Origin: Hormiphora californensis
Lineage: Eukaryota > Ctenophora > Tentaculata > Cydippida > Pleurobrachiidae
Direction: 5' to 3'
NCBI GenBank assembly: GCA_020137815.1
Contig: CM035352.1
Span: 6,362,025 to 6,426,024, forward strand
Length of the DNA: 64,000 bases
Notes under the pieces: model-generated
The model's database searches: none
The model's input: the letters and a program-made list of their open reading frames with translations, nothing else
What the model was told of the DNA's origin: nothing
In this document: piece after piece, positions 12,286 to 44,338 of the stretch
Numbering within the stretch: position 1 is the stretch's first letter
Layout: each line of letters opens with the position of its first letter
Position numbers and translations under genes: made by a program

Positions 12286-13594
12286 ATGCCCAATGATTCA
12301 AGATACGCGGATGCTGAAGATGAAGATGACTACCAAAGGTACATTTGGAGTGCCCCACTTTAAAATCGTTTGGGCAGGGTGTTTTCGATTGTTTAAAATT
12401 TGATTTATGTCACCCAATGAAACATTGTCAGGGCTCGGTTAGCAAACATCCAGTATTCAAAAGAAGTTGAAGGTTCGGATACGGTTAAATTTGATCCCCC
12501 ACTTTACCTCCAACGATATAGTAAGGTCAGTTTCACACATTTTCCTGCAGTTCTCATTTCTTTCTATTCACACACATTCCTTTCAGGTAGTTGAGATTTG
12601 TAGAGATCTTGGTGTGACGAGCGTTGCAGACCTCGGCTGTGCAGAATTAACTCTGTTTCAGTACTTCAAAAACATGGACACCATCACCCGAGTTGTCTCA
12701 GTGGATTTAGATAAACAACTTCTTGAGGCGAACGCCCGAAAGACTCGGCCTCTCATGCTAGATCATATGTCTCGTAGAGAAAAACCTCTGGATGTTTCTG
12801 TCCTGTGTGGCAGTGCTACTGAGTTTGATGCCAGAGTGGCGGAGGTGGAGTGTGTCTGTGCTATTGAACTAATTGAACATCTTCCCATTGCCCAAGTTGA
12901 TGATTTTACAGCGAACATCTTCCAGCGGCTACTGCCCAAATACGCTGTTATCAGTACCCCCAACAAGGACTTCAATGTTTTGTTTAATTTTGTGCAAGGT
13001 CAGGTGCGTCACTGGGACCACAAGTTCGAGTGGACAAGAGAGGAATTTGTGCGGTGGTGTGAGGGCGTGAGAGAGAAGTATGGGTACTCCTACACTCTGA
13101 CTGGGGTGGGAGAATATGAGGAGGATAACAGTTTTGGCTACTGTTCACAGTTCGCTATATTCACTCGAAATGAGAGTTTCCCTGTCTCTAAAATGGACAC
13201 TTCACAACAGCCTTACGAGGAGGTTTACTCTGTAGAATATCCTGTACGTGATCCATCAGATACACCCGATAGGAGACTAACCCACGAGCTGCTGTACATT
13301 GTAACCCATGCTGGGATGGAGAGATGGGATGAGGAGGGGGAGGAGGAGAGTTGCGTTGCAATATCCCATCTCCAGACATTTCCTGCCGTTCAGCAGTATG
13401 AAGTTAGTGATGAACACATAGCAAGATTAGTTGAGCTGCATTGTGAGGGGGAGGGCTGTGAAGATACAATGAGTTTATCAGAGGACAGGGGGAGTATTGT
13501 TGTGAGGAATGTTCCTCCCTCACCCAGTGCTGAGAAAAGTGACAGTAGCTCTGTAAGAAGTGTAGTTGAAATAGATGAGGAGGAGGTTTGGTGA
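12286..13594 (+). CDS. HENMT1: HEN1 small-RNA 2'-O-methyltransferase
   Basis: Proposed exons are 12286-12338, 12432-12525 and 12587-13594, all phases agreeing, giving 384 aa. The protein shows FDPPLYLQRY, an SAM-binding motif DLGC (residues 64-67), the HEN1 metal-binding signature ELIEH (143-147), STPNKDFN and RHWDHKFEW with the further histidine (191 or 194). HEN1 transfers a methyl group from SAM to the 2'-OH of the 3' nucleotide of small RNAs (piRNAs in animals) and protects them. The N-terminus has a short acidic stretch. The C-terminal ~170 residues are less conserved and acidic. Without exon 1, the frame would open at a TTG at 12467, which is unlikely to be the start. The stop lies 217 bp before the DXO start. 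Confidence 0.88.
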
Positions 13595-13811
13595 GAATAC
13601 AAATGATTGTGCGAGATTTTTAATTATATAGCATCTAATTTTATTCGCTGTCAGATATTTAATTTTAGCAATTTACCACCACACATTTTTAACGATTCTT
13701 TATCTATTGCTTCCCTATATTTTCTATGTGTTTTATTCTCTCCTAAGTACCTTTCCTATCATAATGGCTAATACCAACTACCTTTTAAACTCTTGTCTCA
13801 GGTTAACTGAC

Positions 13812-15215
13812 ATGCCGAAAAAGACCACAAAAAAGGGAAACACTAAAAAAGCGAAAGTTAGCCCATCTTCCTCTAAGCCCAAACAGACAGCAACTAAGCT
13901 GGATGATCACTATGTCATTAAACCCTCCCAAGTGTACACATCCTACCCCTACACAACTTACAAACCTCAGTGTGTCGGCTCGTTCTGCTCTGATAAAATG
14001 GGGGAAATTGTCCATGTTAATGATAGCTCCGTTTTCCCACGACTCAATATCCCTGAGAAACTTCCGCTAGACCTGAACTCTGGGAACCGCACCCCTCGTA
14101 CTCCTTCATCAACAATTCTGTTCCGGCGAATCCTAAAATGGATCGTTCATACTGGTTTTGATGTGTCGAGTGTTAGCGTTGTAGCACGGCGAGGCATACT
14201 AAAACACATTGGATACACCCTGTACAATAGGTACAAAAACCCATGGTCCTTTAAACTTTGTAAACACAAGGGTGTTGTGTATTTGTACGAACCTTCAACA
14301 AAACCACAATCAACAGATAGTGATTCACAGCCCTGGTTATATTGGGGTTGCCGGTATGAGGAACTGGTGACGTCACGCAATCATGTGACGTCACGTGAAA
14401 AGGAGTTACTACAACAGCTGTCGGGTAGCTCGGTTAAGTTCTCGGGGGATTCTGTTAAGTGGTTACGGGACGGGGTTAATGAGGAAGAAGAGAAGAATGA
14501 CAACCAATCCAGAGAGGAGTCTGGGGATAAGGAGGGTATTACAAAACCCACAAATTTATCTGAAAATGATAAGGAGGATGTTACGAAACTTACTGAAAAT
14601 GGTAATAAATCAGAAATAAAAGAAGGATTGGATCTACCTGATCATCTGATTGAGAACCTCCGTGAGAACGTCCAGTCTATGGAACCCAGTTCAAGAGAGC
14701 AGGAAGAGAAGCTCTCTAAGATATTCCAGAAGAAAAAATCCTCTTCATCTCCCCAGATCGGATCCTATCGTGGGGCATACACCATGGTTACCGGCAAGAT
14801 CAGTCACATTAACGTCCTCCTGTGTGGTGAGGTGGATGCTGTTTGTCCAGAGACTGGCGAGTTAGTGGAAATTAAAACCTGTACAGAACGGAAACTTCCA
14901 GATCGGTTGTGTTTTGGGTGGACTCAGTCCTTTCTGGCGGGTGTAGGGCAGCTCCATTTTGGGCTGAGAGATGGGGATGGGGTTGTTCACAAGACTAAAA
15001 CTATGAAGGTTGGGGATGCGGTGAGGGGGGCCAAGTATTGGGATCCAGCTGGTGTGATGGGGCTGATGGGTGGGGTTATTAGATGGGTGGTGGGCAGTGT
15101 TCCAGAGGGGTTCAGTGGGACACTCCTGTATATGGGAGAGGGGGAGATCTTGTTGTCGACCCAGGCAGATGGGGGACACTTTTTGCCCGAGTGGTATACC
15201 TCATCTCTAACATAA
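13812..15215 (+). CDS. DXO: DXO/Rai1-family decapping exoribonuclease
   Basis: A single-exon frame of 467 aa from ATG 13812. Family motifs in order: VVARRGIL (motif I), YWGCRYEE (motif II), YRGAYTM, GEVDAVCP (motif III acidic residues), VEIKT (motif IV) and WTQSFLAGV...GLRD. DXO enzymes remove incomplete or NAD caps from RNA 5' ends and degrade the RNA 5' to 3'. A lysine-rich N-terminus may act in nuclear targeting. A polar, acidic insertion of roughly 100 residues separates motif II from the core. An in-frame ATG at 13764 would add 16 residues. The 13812 start is preferred because a pyrimidine tract and TCTCAG acceptor end at 13801, just upstream. Confidence 0.85.
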   Translation: MPKKTTKKGNTKKAKVSPSSSKPKQTATKLDDHYVIKPSQVYTSYPYTTYKPQCVGSFCSDKMGEIVHVNDSSVFPRLNIPEKLPLDLNSGNRTPRTPSSTILFRRILKWIVHTGFDVSSVSVVARRGILKHIGYTLYNRYKNPWSFKLCKHKGVVYLYEPSTKPQSTDSDSQPWLYWGCRYEELVTSRNHVTSREKELLQQLSGSSVKFSGDSVKWLRDGVNEEEEKNDNQSREESGDKEGITKPTNLSENDKEDVTKLTENGNKSEIKEGLDLPDHLIENLRENVQSMEPSSREQEEKLSKIFQKKKSSSSPQIGSYRGAYTMVTGKISHINVLLCGEVDAVCPETGELVEIKTCTERKLPDRLCFGWTQSFLAGVGQLHFGLRDGDGVVHKTKTMKVGDAVRGAKYWDPAGVMGLMGGVIRWVVGSVPEGFSGTLLYMGEGEILLSTQADGGHFLPEWYTSSLT

Positions 15216-15243
15216 ACTGATATGTTTCAATTTGACAGTGACA

Positions 15244-15306
15244 GGATGGAGGTTACTGGTTAGCTAGTGAGGTTACTGGTTAGCTAGTGAGGTTAGCTAG
15301 TGAGGT
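15244..15306. repeat. Short tandem repeat after DXO gene
   Basis: About three units of GGTTACTGGTTAGCTAGTGA, the last one shortened. Confidence 0.8.
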
Positions 15307-15465
15307 TAAAGTTTTATGTGATGACTGATGTATTTTAGTATTTATTTTATCCGGGTTTTGTGTTTCATGTGACTTTTAATGATCAGTATCATTTAAACTT
15401 TGCTGTTTTTGTTTTTCTCGACTTTATCCATCGACTGAATGCCCCATAATCCATATCATTCTTTC

Positions 15466-15625
15466 TAACCCTAACCCTTGTTCGGTGTTTCTAACCCCAT
15501 CCCTTATTTGGTGTTCCTAACCCCATCCCTTATTTGGTGTTACTAACCCCATCCCTTATTTGGCGCTTCTAACCCCATCCCTTATTTGGCGCTTCTAACC
15601 CCATCCCTTATTTGGTATTTCTAAC
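15466..15625. repeat. 25-27 bp minisatellite upstream of the phosphatase start
   Basis: About six units of TTCTAACCCCATCCCTTATT plus GGTG(T). The last degenerate unit, CTAACCATATCCCCACAG, is itself the branch point, pyrimidine tract and splice acceptor just before the phosphatase ATG. The repeat therefore looks like an amplified 3' splice-site region. Confidence 0.8.
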
Positions 15626-15647
15626 CATATCCCCACAGTATGCCATT

Positions 15648-16608
15648 ATGTCGCAAGTGAAGGAAGTCCTGCTAATCCGTCATGGTCAGGGAGATCACAA
15701 CAGACTATTTGCAGAGGGCCGAAACGCCGAGGCATTCGCCCTCCGTGATCCAGCTATAAATGACATTGGAATAGAGCAGGCAACGACCCTGGGAGAGAAG
15801 TTTAGAGACCTGAAAGAGGAGGAGAGAAAGGTGGATTTAATCATCACATCGTGCATGAAGAGGGCCCTGATGACCACTGAAAAAGTGTTTGGTCCCGTCC
15901 CTCCATGTCCTGTCATCGTGTCAACCCTTCCAATAGGTATGAGAACAATATACTATGGGGCTGTGTGTTTTAGTAATTGGTGGGTCGTTTGAGATGTGAT
16001 AAATCGTGTGATGTGTTAGATTTGTGTGATGTGTTAGATTTGCTTCTTCCCCTCCCCCTCAGAGCATTATGACCCCTCAGAGAATGGGGACGGCAACTGC
16101 AACTACGGGACCCCCTTATCCGAGATATCGGGACAGTTTCCTGGCTATGATTTCTCTCTTGTTACTGAAGAGGAGTGGTGGACTACCGAGGAATCCCATG
16201 AACACGTAGGAAATACATTGCAGTAAAACCCAATGCTTTTGAGGGGTTAAACAATAGTATTGTTGTATATTGAGAGAGAAGGTTGGGGGGGCTAGCAAAA
16301 GGGAGGGAGAGCCGAGAGGTACACCGCACAAATGCATTCTAATACAACATATATTAGCTTGTCTAACTTTCTCCCATTTTCAGTTGTTGGAACGATGCCA
16401 GGAATTCCGGAATTTCCTCCTGGCACGTCCAGAGAAACGCATTGCTGTTGTGTCCCACGGCCGGTTTCTCACCGTCTTCACTGGAGAGGACAAGGAACAG
16501 TTTAACTCCTTTTGGAACTGTGACGCACGGGAGTTTGTTTTGTCAGAGGATGGAACTATGAAACAGGGAAAGGTGTTCCTAAGAGTTGAAACTTGGCCTT
16601 GGAAATGA
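15648..16608 (+). CDS. Histidine phosphatase (phosphoglycerate mutase-like)
   Basis: Exons 15648-15936, 16063-16205 and 16384-16608 join in phase to give 218 aa. The N-terminus has LIRHGQGDHN with the catalytic RHG. Further conserved parts are DPAINDIGIEQA, TSCMKRALMT and, near the C-terminus, VVSHGRFL with the second catalytic histidine. Such enzymes form a phosphohistidine and act on phosphorylated metabolites or proteins; the substrate here cannot be predicted. The chosen ATG follows a CCCCACAG acceptor by 9 nt. It lies between the DXO and WD40 genes on the same strand. Confidence 0.85.
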
Positions 16609-16642
16609 TTTGAACAGTGGCCGCGGGGATAGAAAAAAGAAA

Positions 16643-16710
16643 TACAGTCAAACCTCGATTTACCGGACCCTCGATTCAACGGACCCTCGTTTTACCGGAG
16701 TTTGACTGTA
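16643..16710. mobile_element. Tiny pogo/Tigger-type MITE
   Basis: 68 bp bounded by TACAGTCAAACCTCG and its partial complement GAGTTTGACTGTA, with TA at both edges. These ends are characteristic of pogo/Tigger-like Tc1-mariner elements. It lies in the 3' flank of the phosphatase gene. Confidence 0.75.
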
Positions 16711-16988
16711 TTTTCATTATTTGTGCATATGTCTTTTGTTGTTGTTCACCCATATATCAATCACGCCTCACACACACCTAATTTCTGGTATATGTTATTT
16801 GTGTAATGAATGTTTTATTTACTAAAATCTCTTAAATTATCTCTTACTAGATGCCCGTTATCTCTTACTAGATGCCCGTTTCTTTGTTTAGCAGGTTCAG
16901 TAGTAACCAATACTGTTTACCCCTCCCGCCCGCCGCTGATAACTAACAATGCCCCCCCTAACTAACATGCCTTCATTTCTACAGGGAC

Positions 16989-19100
16989 ATGATGTCTTCC
17001 TCAAAACGAAGAAAAACCGATTCTAGCAACAGCTCAGATTCTGAGTGGAGAGAGGAACCAATCCGGGAACGGCATGCACGCAGGAAAATGAAATGGATGA
17101 ATATGACTAAAAAGGAAGAAGAGAAAGAGGAGGTAAACGCATCAGCAGTGGAATCAGGCCGGAGATCACAGAGGATTTCAGGGCGAAAAAGAGTGTCTTA
17201 CTCCCACGAATCGTATGATAAAATGTTTAATGAAAAGGAAAAAAGTTCTGGTGATGAAGAAAGCGACAACAGTTCTAGTTCCGGAGAGGAGAAAAACAGC
17301 AAAAGTTCCGGAGATCAAGACTCGTCATCAGACGAATGGTCGGAATCAGGTTCGGGGAAGGATTCAGACGCCCCACCACCAGACTATTTTGAATCTGATC
17401 TTGATGCTCTGGGCGTGTCGGACGAAGACAAACAAGCAATGCTTGAAATCAAAGCCAAGAGCCCCCACATGTCCGCATACGAGTGTAAAAGGGCGTTAAA
17501 ACTAAAGCAGCAAAAGGATATGATGGATAAACTTGGGTTACTCGATGATATTAACGCGTTGAAACCTCCTCCAAAACCGGCACCGGTGAAAAGGAAACCT
17601 AAGCCCAAGGTGGAGATTGTCCCGCGGAAATCCACAAGGATATCAGAGAGAAAGGAGACCATTAATTATTACAAAGAGGAAATTGAATACTCCAACAACA
17701 CTCCCTTCCCTAAAACTCCCTCCGAACCACTCGGCCCAAAACATCTCCCGGTAGTGGATATTTGCGGTCCTGACTCTGCCGCCCTTGCTCCTCTTTATTG
17801 TATCATGCAGAAGTCTAACAAACGTGATGAAACTGTAGACAGTGCCAAAAGTGTTGAAACAGAAAGTTTGAAACCTGAAAGTTCTGTGGATGTGGCCGAG
17901 TTCCAACCACTACAACCACAGGACATGACCATTCGAAGGGAAACATCATCCACCCCAACAGTGGATAGGATTCTGAAACGAATCTGGAACCAGAGCAAAG
18001 GGATCCGAGTTCGTGCCTGTAAATCTCGGATAGCATCCCTTGCAGTCCACTCCGATCCCGAGACATTCCTAGTAGCCAGTGGTTCCCGGGACGGCGAGGT
18101 CGGTTTGTTCGCTATAGTTGGGGATCAAACCCAGCCAGTTGCCGTGAGACTTCAAGGGGAGGTTGATGTTGTGGGGGGACTCAAATTCTCGCGGGATAAA
18201 CTATACACGTGTAACCATGAGGGAGTGTGCAGGGTCCTTGATCCCGTCACATCTTCATATCAATCTCTCATCGAGCTGAATCACAGTTTCCGTTCTTTGG
18301 ATATCCGCTCCAACCGGCCCACTGACGTCATCTACCTCGCGGGTATGCAATCTTATCAGGTTAACAAGGTCGATACCAGGACCAAGTCTGTCATTGCAAC
18401 CTACCCCGAAAAACGAGATAAAACCATGACTAGTCTTTGGGATGTGAACTGTCATCCATTTGACGAAAACTATTTTGTAACAGCTACAAATAACGCTCTT
18501 GTAGTACTGTGGGATGAGAGGAGAACAGACATGCCGGTTCAGATTCAAGATGAAATTCACAGCAAGTCAGTTACCAGCGCTGTGTTTGATCCGGCCACAG
18601 GGGACTCTCTCATCACCGTTAGTTGGGATAACACTATATGTAGGTCGAGATTCAAGGATCGGACGGGGTTTGTAGTTGAGAATAGGATGGTACATGATAA
18701 TGATACGTCAAGTCAGGGGTCAGGCACCAGGTTCAGGGCTGAGTGGTACCCTAACTCAGATAAGGTTTTTGTTATCGGATCCTTGGATAAACCCCGGAAG
18801 TGTGAGTTTTTTAACTCCAATATGAGGCTTCTTGAGACGCTCACCCTAACAGATGATCCTGTCTCTGTGCCGTCTCTGGTGCGGTTCCATCCGAACACAG
18901 GAGCCATTGCAGTGGGTAATTCGAAGGGTTATGTAACGGTGTGGCATGGTTCGAATGAACTTGAAGAAAAGAACGAAGACGTTCCTAACACTCCTAACAC
19001 TCCTAACATTATGTCTAACATGTCTACCCGTCCTGAAGTAAAGGAGCTACTGAAATGTACTGAGGAGGAGGAAGTAGAATTAATACACATTCCCGAGTAG
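16989..19100 (+). CDS. WD40-repeat protein, DDB2/WDR76-like
   Basis: An intronless frame of 703 aa. The N-terminal ~330 residues are charged and disordered, with serine/glutamate runs (residues ~75-130) and basic patches such as KRKPKPK. From about residue 330, WD40-type blades follow: ASGSRDGEVGLF, LYTCNHEGVCRVLD, NALVVLWDERR, SVTSAVFDP...SWDNTI and GNSKGYVTVWH. The order and the chromatin-type N-terminus resemble DDB2 and WDR76, which work with damaged DNA and CUL4-DDB1 ligases. WDR76 and DDB2 cannot be told apart with certainty here. A TTTCTACAG acceptor ends 5 nt before the ATG. It is the last of four co-oriented genes. Confidence 0.8.
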   Translation: MMSSSKRRKTDSSNSSDSEWREEPIRERHARRKMKWMNMTKKEEEKEEVNASAVESGRRSQRISGRKRVSYSHESYDKMFNEKEKSSGDEESDNSSSSGEEKNSKSSGDQDSSSDEWSESGSGKDSDAPPPDYFESDLDALGVSDEDKQAMLEIKAKSPHMSAYECKRALKLKQQKDMMDKLGLLDDINALKPPPKPAPVKRKPKPKVEIVPRKSTRISERKETINYYKEEIEYSNNTPFPKTPSEPLGPKHLPVVDICGPDSAALAPLYCIMQKSNKRDETVDSAKSVETESLKPESSVDVAEFQPLQPQDMTIRRETSSTPTVDRILKRIWNQSKGIRVRACKSRIASLAVHSDPETFLVASGSRDGEVGLFAIVGDQTQPVAVRLQGEVDVVGGLKFSRDKLYTCNHEGVCRVLDPVTSSYQSLIELNHSFRSLDIRSNRPTDVIYLAGMQSYQVNKVDTRTKSVIATYPEKRDKTMTSLWDVNCHPFDENYFVTATNNALVVLWDERRTDMPVQIQDEIHSKSVTSAVFDPATGDSLITVSWDNTICRSRFKDRTGFVVENRMVHDNDTSSQGSGTRFRAEWYPNSDKVFVIGSLDKPRKCEFFNSNMRLLETLTLTDDPVSVPSLVRFHPNTGAIAVGNSKGYVTVWHGSNELEEKNEDVPNTPNTPNIMSNMSTRPEVKELLKCTEEEEVELIHIPE

Positions 19101-19639
19101 AGGTTTTAACCGGGTACGAGAGGTTTTAACTGTTAAAACAAGTTGATTTTCAAAGTTGGTTAAACAACAAAAAGACTCGGTGTCATTTTTACAGAATTTT
19201 TACAGAATTTGTCAATTGAATATAATTGATGCGAGCCGAGACTAAATGAACCGAATAAATTATTCTTAGACTATGGATGAAATCTATCCAATTGATCTTA
19301 TATTATATTTATCAATAATCAATTAGCAATGATTGTTAAATATTTTAATATATGTTACCCAATTGCGTTTTATTATGACCTCTCCCCCTCCCAATACCAC
19401 TCTCACCCTCTCATTACCCCTCTCACCCTCTTTCAATACCCCTATCCCCCTCTTTCAAAACCCCCTACTAACACAGAATTACGGGGAGACTGACGCCAGT
19501 CTTTGTGCCAAGCTCTGTTACAGTGGCGTCATATTGCCCGCCCGCACAGCGCCGCAACGGTTTATGCGGGGGGCTATATGACAGAGCACCACTTTAACAG
19601 AGTCCCGTAACCACGTGGCTGCATTTGGTTGATGCCATG
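19101..19639. other. Intergenic spacer
   Basis: 3' flank of the WD40 gene. There is a CCCCTCTC-rich stretch at 19381-19470 and nothing recognisable as a gene. Confidence 0.5.
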
Positions 19640-20535
19640 GGTAGAGTGGTCTTTCTGCCAATCTTTCAGATTCAGATATTGCAATGGTACGGAGTGGTCT
19701 TTCTGCCAATCTTTCAGATTCAGATATTGCAGTGTGGTAGAGTGGTCTTTCTGCCAATCTTTCAGATTCAGATATTGCAGTGTGGTAGAGTGGTCCTTCT
19801 GCCAATCTTTCAGATTCAGATATTGCAGTGTGGTAGAGTGGTCCTTCTGCCAATCTTTCAGATTCAGATATTGCAGTGGTACAGAGTGGTCCTTCTACCA
19901 ATCTTTCAGATTCAGATATTGTAGTGGTACGGAGTGGTCCTTCTGCCAATCTTTCAGATTCAGATATTGCAGTGTGGTAGAGTGGTCTTTCTGCCAATCT
20001 TTCAGATTCAGATATTGTAGTGGTACGGAGTGGTCTTTCTGCCAATCTTTCAGATTCAGATATTGTAGTGGATAGAGTGGTCTTTCTACCAATCTTTCAG
20101 ATTCAGATATTGCAGTGGATAGAGTGGTCTTTCTACCAATCTTTCAGATTCAGATATTGCAGTGGATAGAGTGGTCTTTCTACCAATCTTTCAGATTCAG
20201 ATATTGTAGTGGTAGAGTGGTCTTTCTGCCAATCTTTCAGATTCAGATAGTGTAGTGGTACAGAGTGGTCTTTCTACCAATCTTTCAGATTCAGATAGTG
20301 TAGTGGTACAGAGTGGTCTTTCTACCAATCTTTCAGATTCAGATATTGTAGTGGTAGAGTGGTCTTTCTACCAATCTTTCAGATTCAGATATTGTAGTGG
20401 TACGGAGTGGTCTTTCTGCCAATCTTTCAGATTCAGATAGTGTAGTGGTACGGAGTGGTCTTTCTGCCAATCTTTCAGATTCAGATATTGTAGTGGTACG
20501 GAGTGGTCTTTCTGCCAATCTTTCAGATTCAGTGG
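19640..20535. repeat. 45-48 bp minisatellite, ~19 copies
   Basis: Contiguous units built around TTTCTGCCAATCTTTCAGAT followed by TCAGATATTG and a variable GTGGTA(C/G)(A/G)GAGTGGT part. Units are 45 or 48 bp, both multiples of three, so several frames stay open. On the minus strand they would encode repeats of ISESERLAERPL. No start context, signal sequence or flanking exon supports translation. Confidence 0.9.
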
Positions 20536-21550
20536 TGTCTTCTAGCACAGAGGAGTCGATAACTACTGGATACTAGTGGTGTCTTTAGGAGCGACAGCAG
20601 CTAATAAGGTACCTTTCTATTATCTAATATGGAATTTGTGGGGGTGTGGGGTTAATTTTGATAGATTTGGGAGGCTGAGAGGGCTTACACCATTGATAAC
20701 CTAATTTTGCTCTCGTTAGTAAACGTAACAATCTCACTGTTTTTCTCTGCATGTACAATATCCTTTCAGCTGATATATTTTAAGACGATCATCAAAGGTG
20801 TACCGTGTAAGACTACACTGTAGCCTACAGCCGCAGAGAAAAACAAGACAAGGTTATACACATGGTACTTTATGTAACGCGCAGCTAAAGTGTACCTCTA
20901 AACTATTGAAAGTGCAATTTTCAGTAGTAGTCAGGCGCGCCGCTATCCAAATCAGAACATGCCCCGTTTTGACGGTCGGATGGGTTTGTGGGGCCAGATG
21001 AACAAGACTCAAGAGCCACACTTCATCAAAACAACATCATGACTCCATCTGACCTTGTTGCACAGGTTCGGACGGGGTCATTTTGTGACCAGGTACACCG
21101 TACGAGCACTTTAAAAGTGAAACACGATCATTTCAAAACTGCTAACAAATTCCATTCCGATAGATACACATTCTGTTCATAAGATATTACATAGCTGGCA
21201 ATCAACAACCAACTTCAAATACGTAGAGAATCATCGTTTGAGATTAATATAATAATTGTTAGCAATAGTTACTACCTACTTAGGGAATTTTCTAGGACTA
21301 ATACTCAAGTCATCGGATGCCTAATTTCCTAACTTACCAATCTCAACTAGATTCTCCAATCTCCACTAAACACATAGCATAGATACTAGATACTTAGTCA
21401 ACAAACTCAAATAACATGATACATCTTAGGGAGTCAAAGCTTAAACTTCCAGTTAAATTCTAAAAGAGTAATAATGAAATAACTCACTCTGATCGTGACA
21501 CACAACATAAAATTGAAATCTGAAATCTGAATAATCTTCCCCAAATGTCA
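20536..21550. other. Intergenic spacer / 3' flank of ATPase gene
   Basis: No gene or clear repeat is recognised. The minus-strand ATPase stop codon is at 21551, so its 3'UTR should lie here. Confidence 0.5.
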
Positions 21551-40174
<18,624 letters not shown>

Positions 40175-41767
40175 AACACCCTCCCTATCTGAAGAGGTCC
40201 TTCCTGGATGGGGTTGAGAATGAAATATTTAGTACGAATACGTGAGATCCCCCCTTGTTTGCCGTATATATTCCAAATCCAAAATCAATTATGATATTCC
40301 AAAATCCAAAATCAATTATCATGTTCTGTCAGTATGAAGGAGAATTCGGAGGAAAATGAATAAAGGATCAGCTACACGTGGAAAATATAGCGATTAAGTG
40401 GGAGAGAGTGTGTCAGTGGGGAAAGAGGGGAAAGAGGGGGAGAGAGAAAAAGTGTGTCACAGAGAGAGACAGATAAGTTGAGGGACAAAATGAAAGGCAG
40501 CCGCTAGAAGGAGATCCAGGGCCATTTAGTAAAGATGGACGTCTGTGTTTGTGCGTGTGTGTCTGGAGAATATCAAGTTACGAAAGCGGCCTGGTAATCA
40601 AATGATAAAATATCAGGGACACCGGATTGCAGATTTAACCTTATACAGACTTTACCACGTTTTTACACGTAGAAGACGTCTTCCACCGAGAGTGCTCAAC
40701 TGGTTACCAAAGACTAAAGAGCGAATAATAAAGAGAAACAATTCAAAAGGTTTCCTTTTGCCTTTCAGACTTTAGAAATTGACAGTTAATTTAAGTAAAG
40801 ATACAATCTTCTGATCAACCAAACAAAGAGCGATAACCAAAGTGAACTAAAATATTAAATATTAAACTAAACAAAGTGACCGATGAGGAATACCAGCTGT
40901 CATGATAACTAGCAGCTGGCCTTTCCTGCAGTGAGTAACCCAAGATCAATAGTAATCTTATCAGGAACCGACCGAAACAAGTAAACAACCAATCAGAACT
41001 CGTTATTTAGGTCACGTGACTAGTTATCAGCCAATCAGGGACCAGTATTTCCTGATTCGGTCGGTTCCTGAATCTTATGATTCGAAAAGAAGTGACCAGT
41101 ATCATGAACAACAAGGACTCAAATGATATAAAAGCCATGGAAATAATTCCATCTTGCAGTGCAATTTAGGGTTCACAAGAAGATCTCAAGCAAAGATTTG
41201 TTGTAAAACTACATTTCACAAGAATCGTGCAATAAAATTAATCCCACGCTACTTATTTGTCCACAGGATGCTGCATATCAGATTTTCACCTGAATAGAAG
41301 ATTCAAGAAAGTGCATAAATATCGTATCTACAGAGATATAGTATTTGTATTATTTATAGTATTTGTCAGAAAGGGGTATAGTATTTGTCAGAAAGGGGTG
41401 ATCAGAATGAACAGGTTTTGTGCACAACTGATCCGTGTTGTATATGAGAGTATGATTCATTTGCACTTACTTTAGTAAGTATAGACCAATCAAAGTGCGT
41501 TCCTGAACTAAGCTTGAAAAAACAGTATATGGCTGAGTCGCTTGACACTATGTCCGCACAATTCAAGTATATGGTAGCCAGGTAGCAGTTTATAGTGGAA
41601 GCACTTGTGGAACATTTTATATAGTGTGACCAACCCTTTCCAGAGAATGGTCAGAAACTTCTTCCATATAAATTTGATGGCGCTCCTTGTTCTAACTAAG
41701 TGTACTATCACGTGCTACAAAACACCATATATGGGCATTAGTCATCACGTGATCCTTCTTCTAACTA
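40175..41767. other. 5' flank of ATPase gene, no gene recognised
   Basis: Presumed promoter side of the ATPase gene. It holds hAT MITE copy 4 and a GA-rich stretch at 40400-40480. Short ORFs at 40545 and 41257 have no recognisable features. Confidence 0.45.
40962..41070. mobile_element. hAT-type MITE, copy 4
   Basis: Same 109 bp element. It is flanked on both sides by AATCTTAT, a perfect 8 bp target duplication. Confidence 0.93.
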
Positions 41768-42248
41768 CTGTAAAACTAGTAATTTTCGTGAGATTTTTAT
41801 TTTCGCTCTTTATTTTTGGCTGGAAAATCCGCGAAAATTAATTCCGCGAAAATATTTTGGACGATTTTTTACAGAAAGCTCGTGCAAATTATTTCCTATG
41901 TAGATGGGAGTAGTGTTAATAATGGTCATGTGACCACTGCTCTTATACGTAGCAAGGGATTCAGTAGGAGTTGTAAGCCAATGAGATGTGAGCCTTTTCT
42001 GTCTCATCCCTGATTGGCTATCTCTTAGAGCCAATCAGCAATGAGAAAATGCTCACATTTCATTGGTCTACGCCAAGCAGGTCTGGTGTCTCATGGCAAT
42101 GATGACTGCACTCTTGGCGTAATTAGACAATAGACTAGGACCGTGAAATGGGGGTAGCAGTGGGATTAGCGAAAATTAAAATCGCGAAAATAGTCAATTT
42201 TGATCGAATCGCGAAAATTAATGGCCTCGAAAATATCTAGTTTTACAG
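41768..42248. mobile_element. TIR MITE with GCGAAAATTAA subterminal repeats
   Basis: The ends CTGTAAAACTAG and CTAGTTTTACAG are complementary, with TA on both sides. Subterminal GCGAAAATTAA motifs are repeated in both orientations. The interior has no ORF. A Tc1/mariner-like origin is likely. Confidence 0.75.
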
Positions 42249-42278
42249 TAGTTAGATCATCTCACAAGTGGTTTTCAC

Positions 42279-44338
<2,060 letters not shown>

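Noticed and set aside
12467-12586. Start of the HEN1 frame at the TTG at 12467 (MKVRIRLNLIPHF...)
   Set aside because: The segment is in the wrong frame for the conserved FDPPLYLQRY, which splices from 12432-12525 to 12587; it is mainly intron.
19518-20548. ORFs of up to 175 aa across the 19.6-20.5 kb repeat, and a CRISPR-like look
   Set aside because: The frames are a by-product of 45/48 bp tandem units. There are no unique spacers between repeats and no cas genes, so it is a minisatellite.
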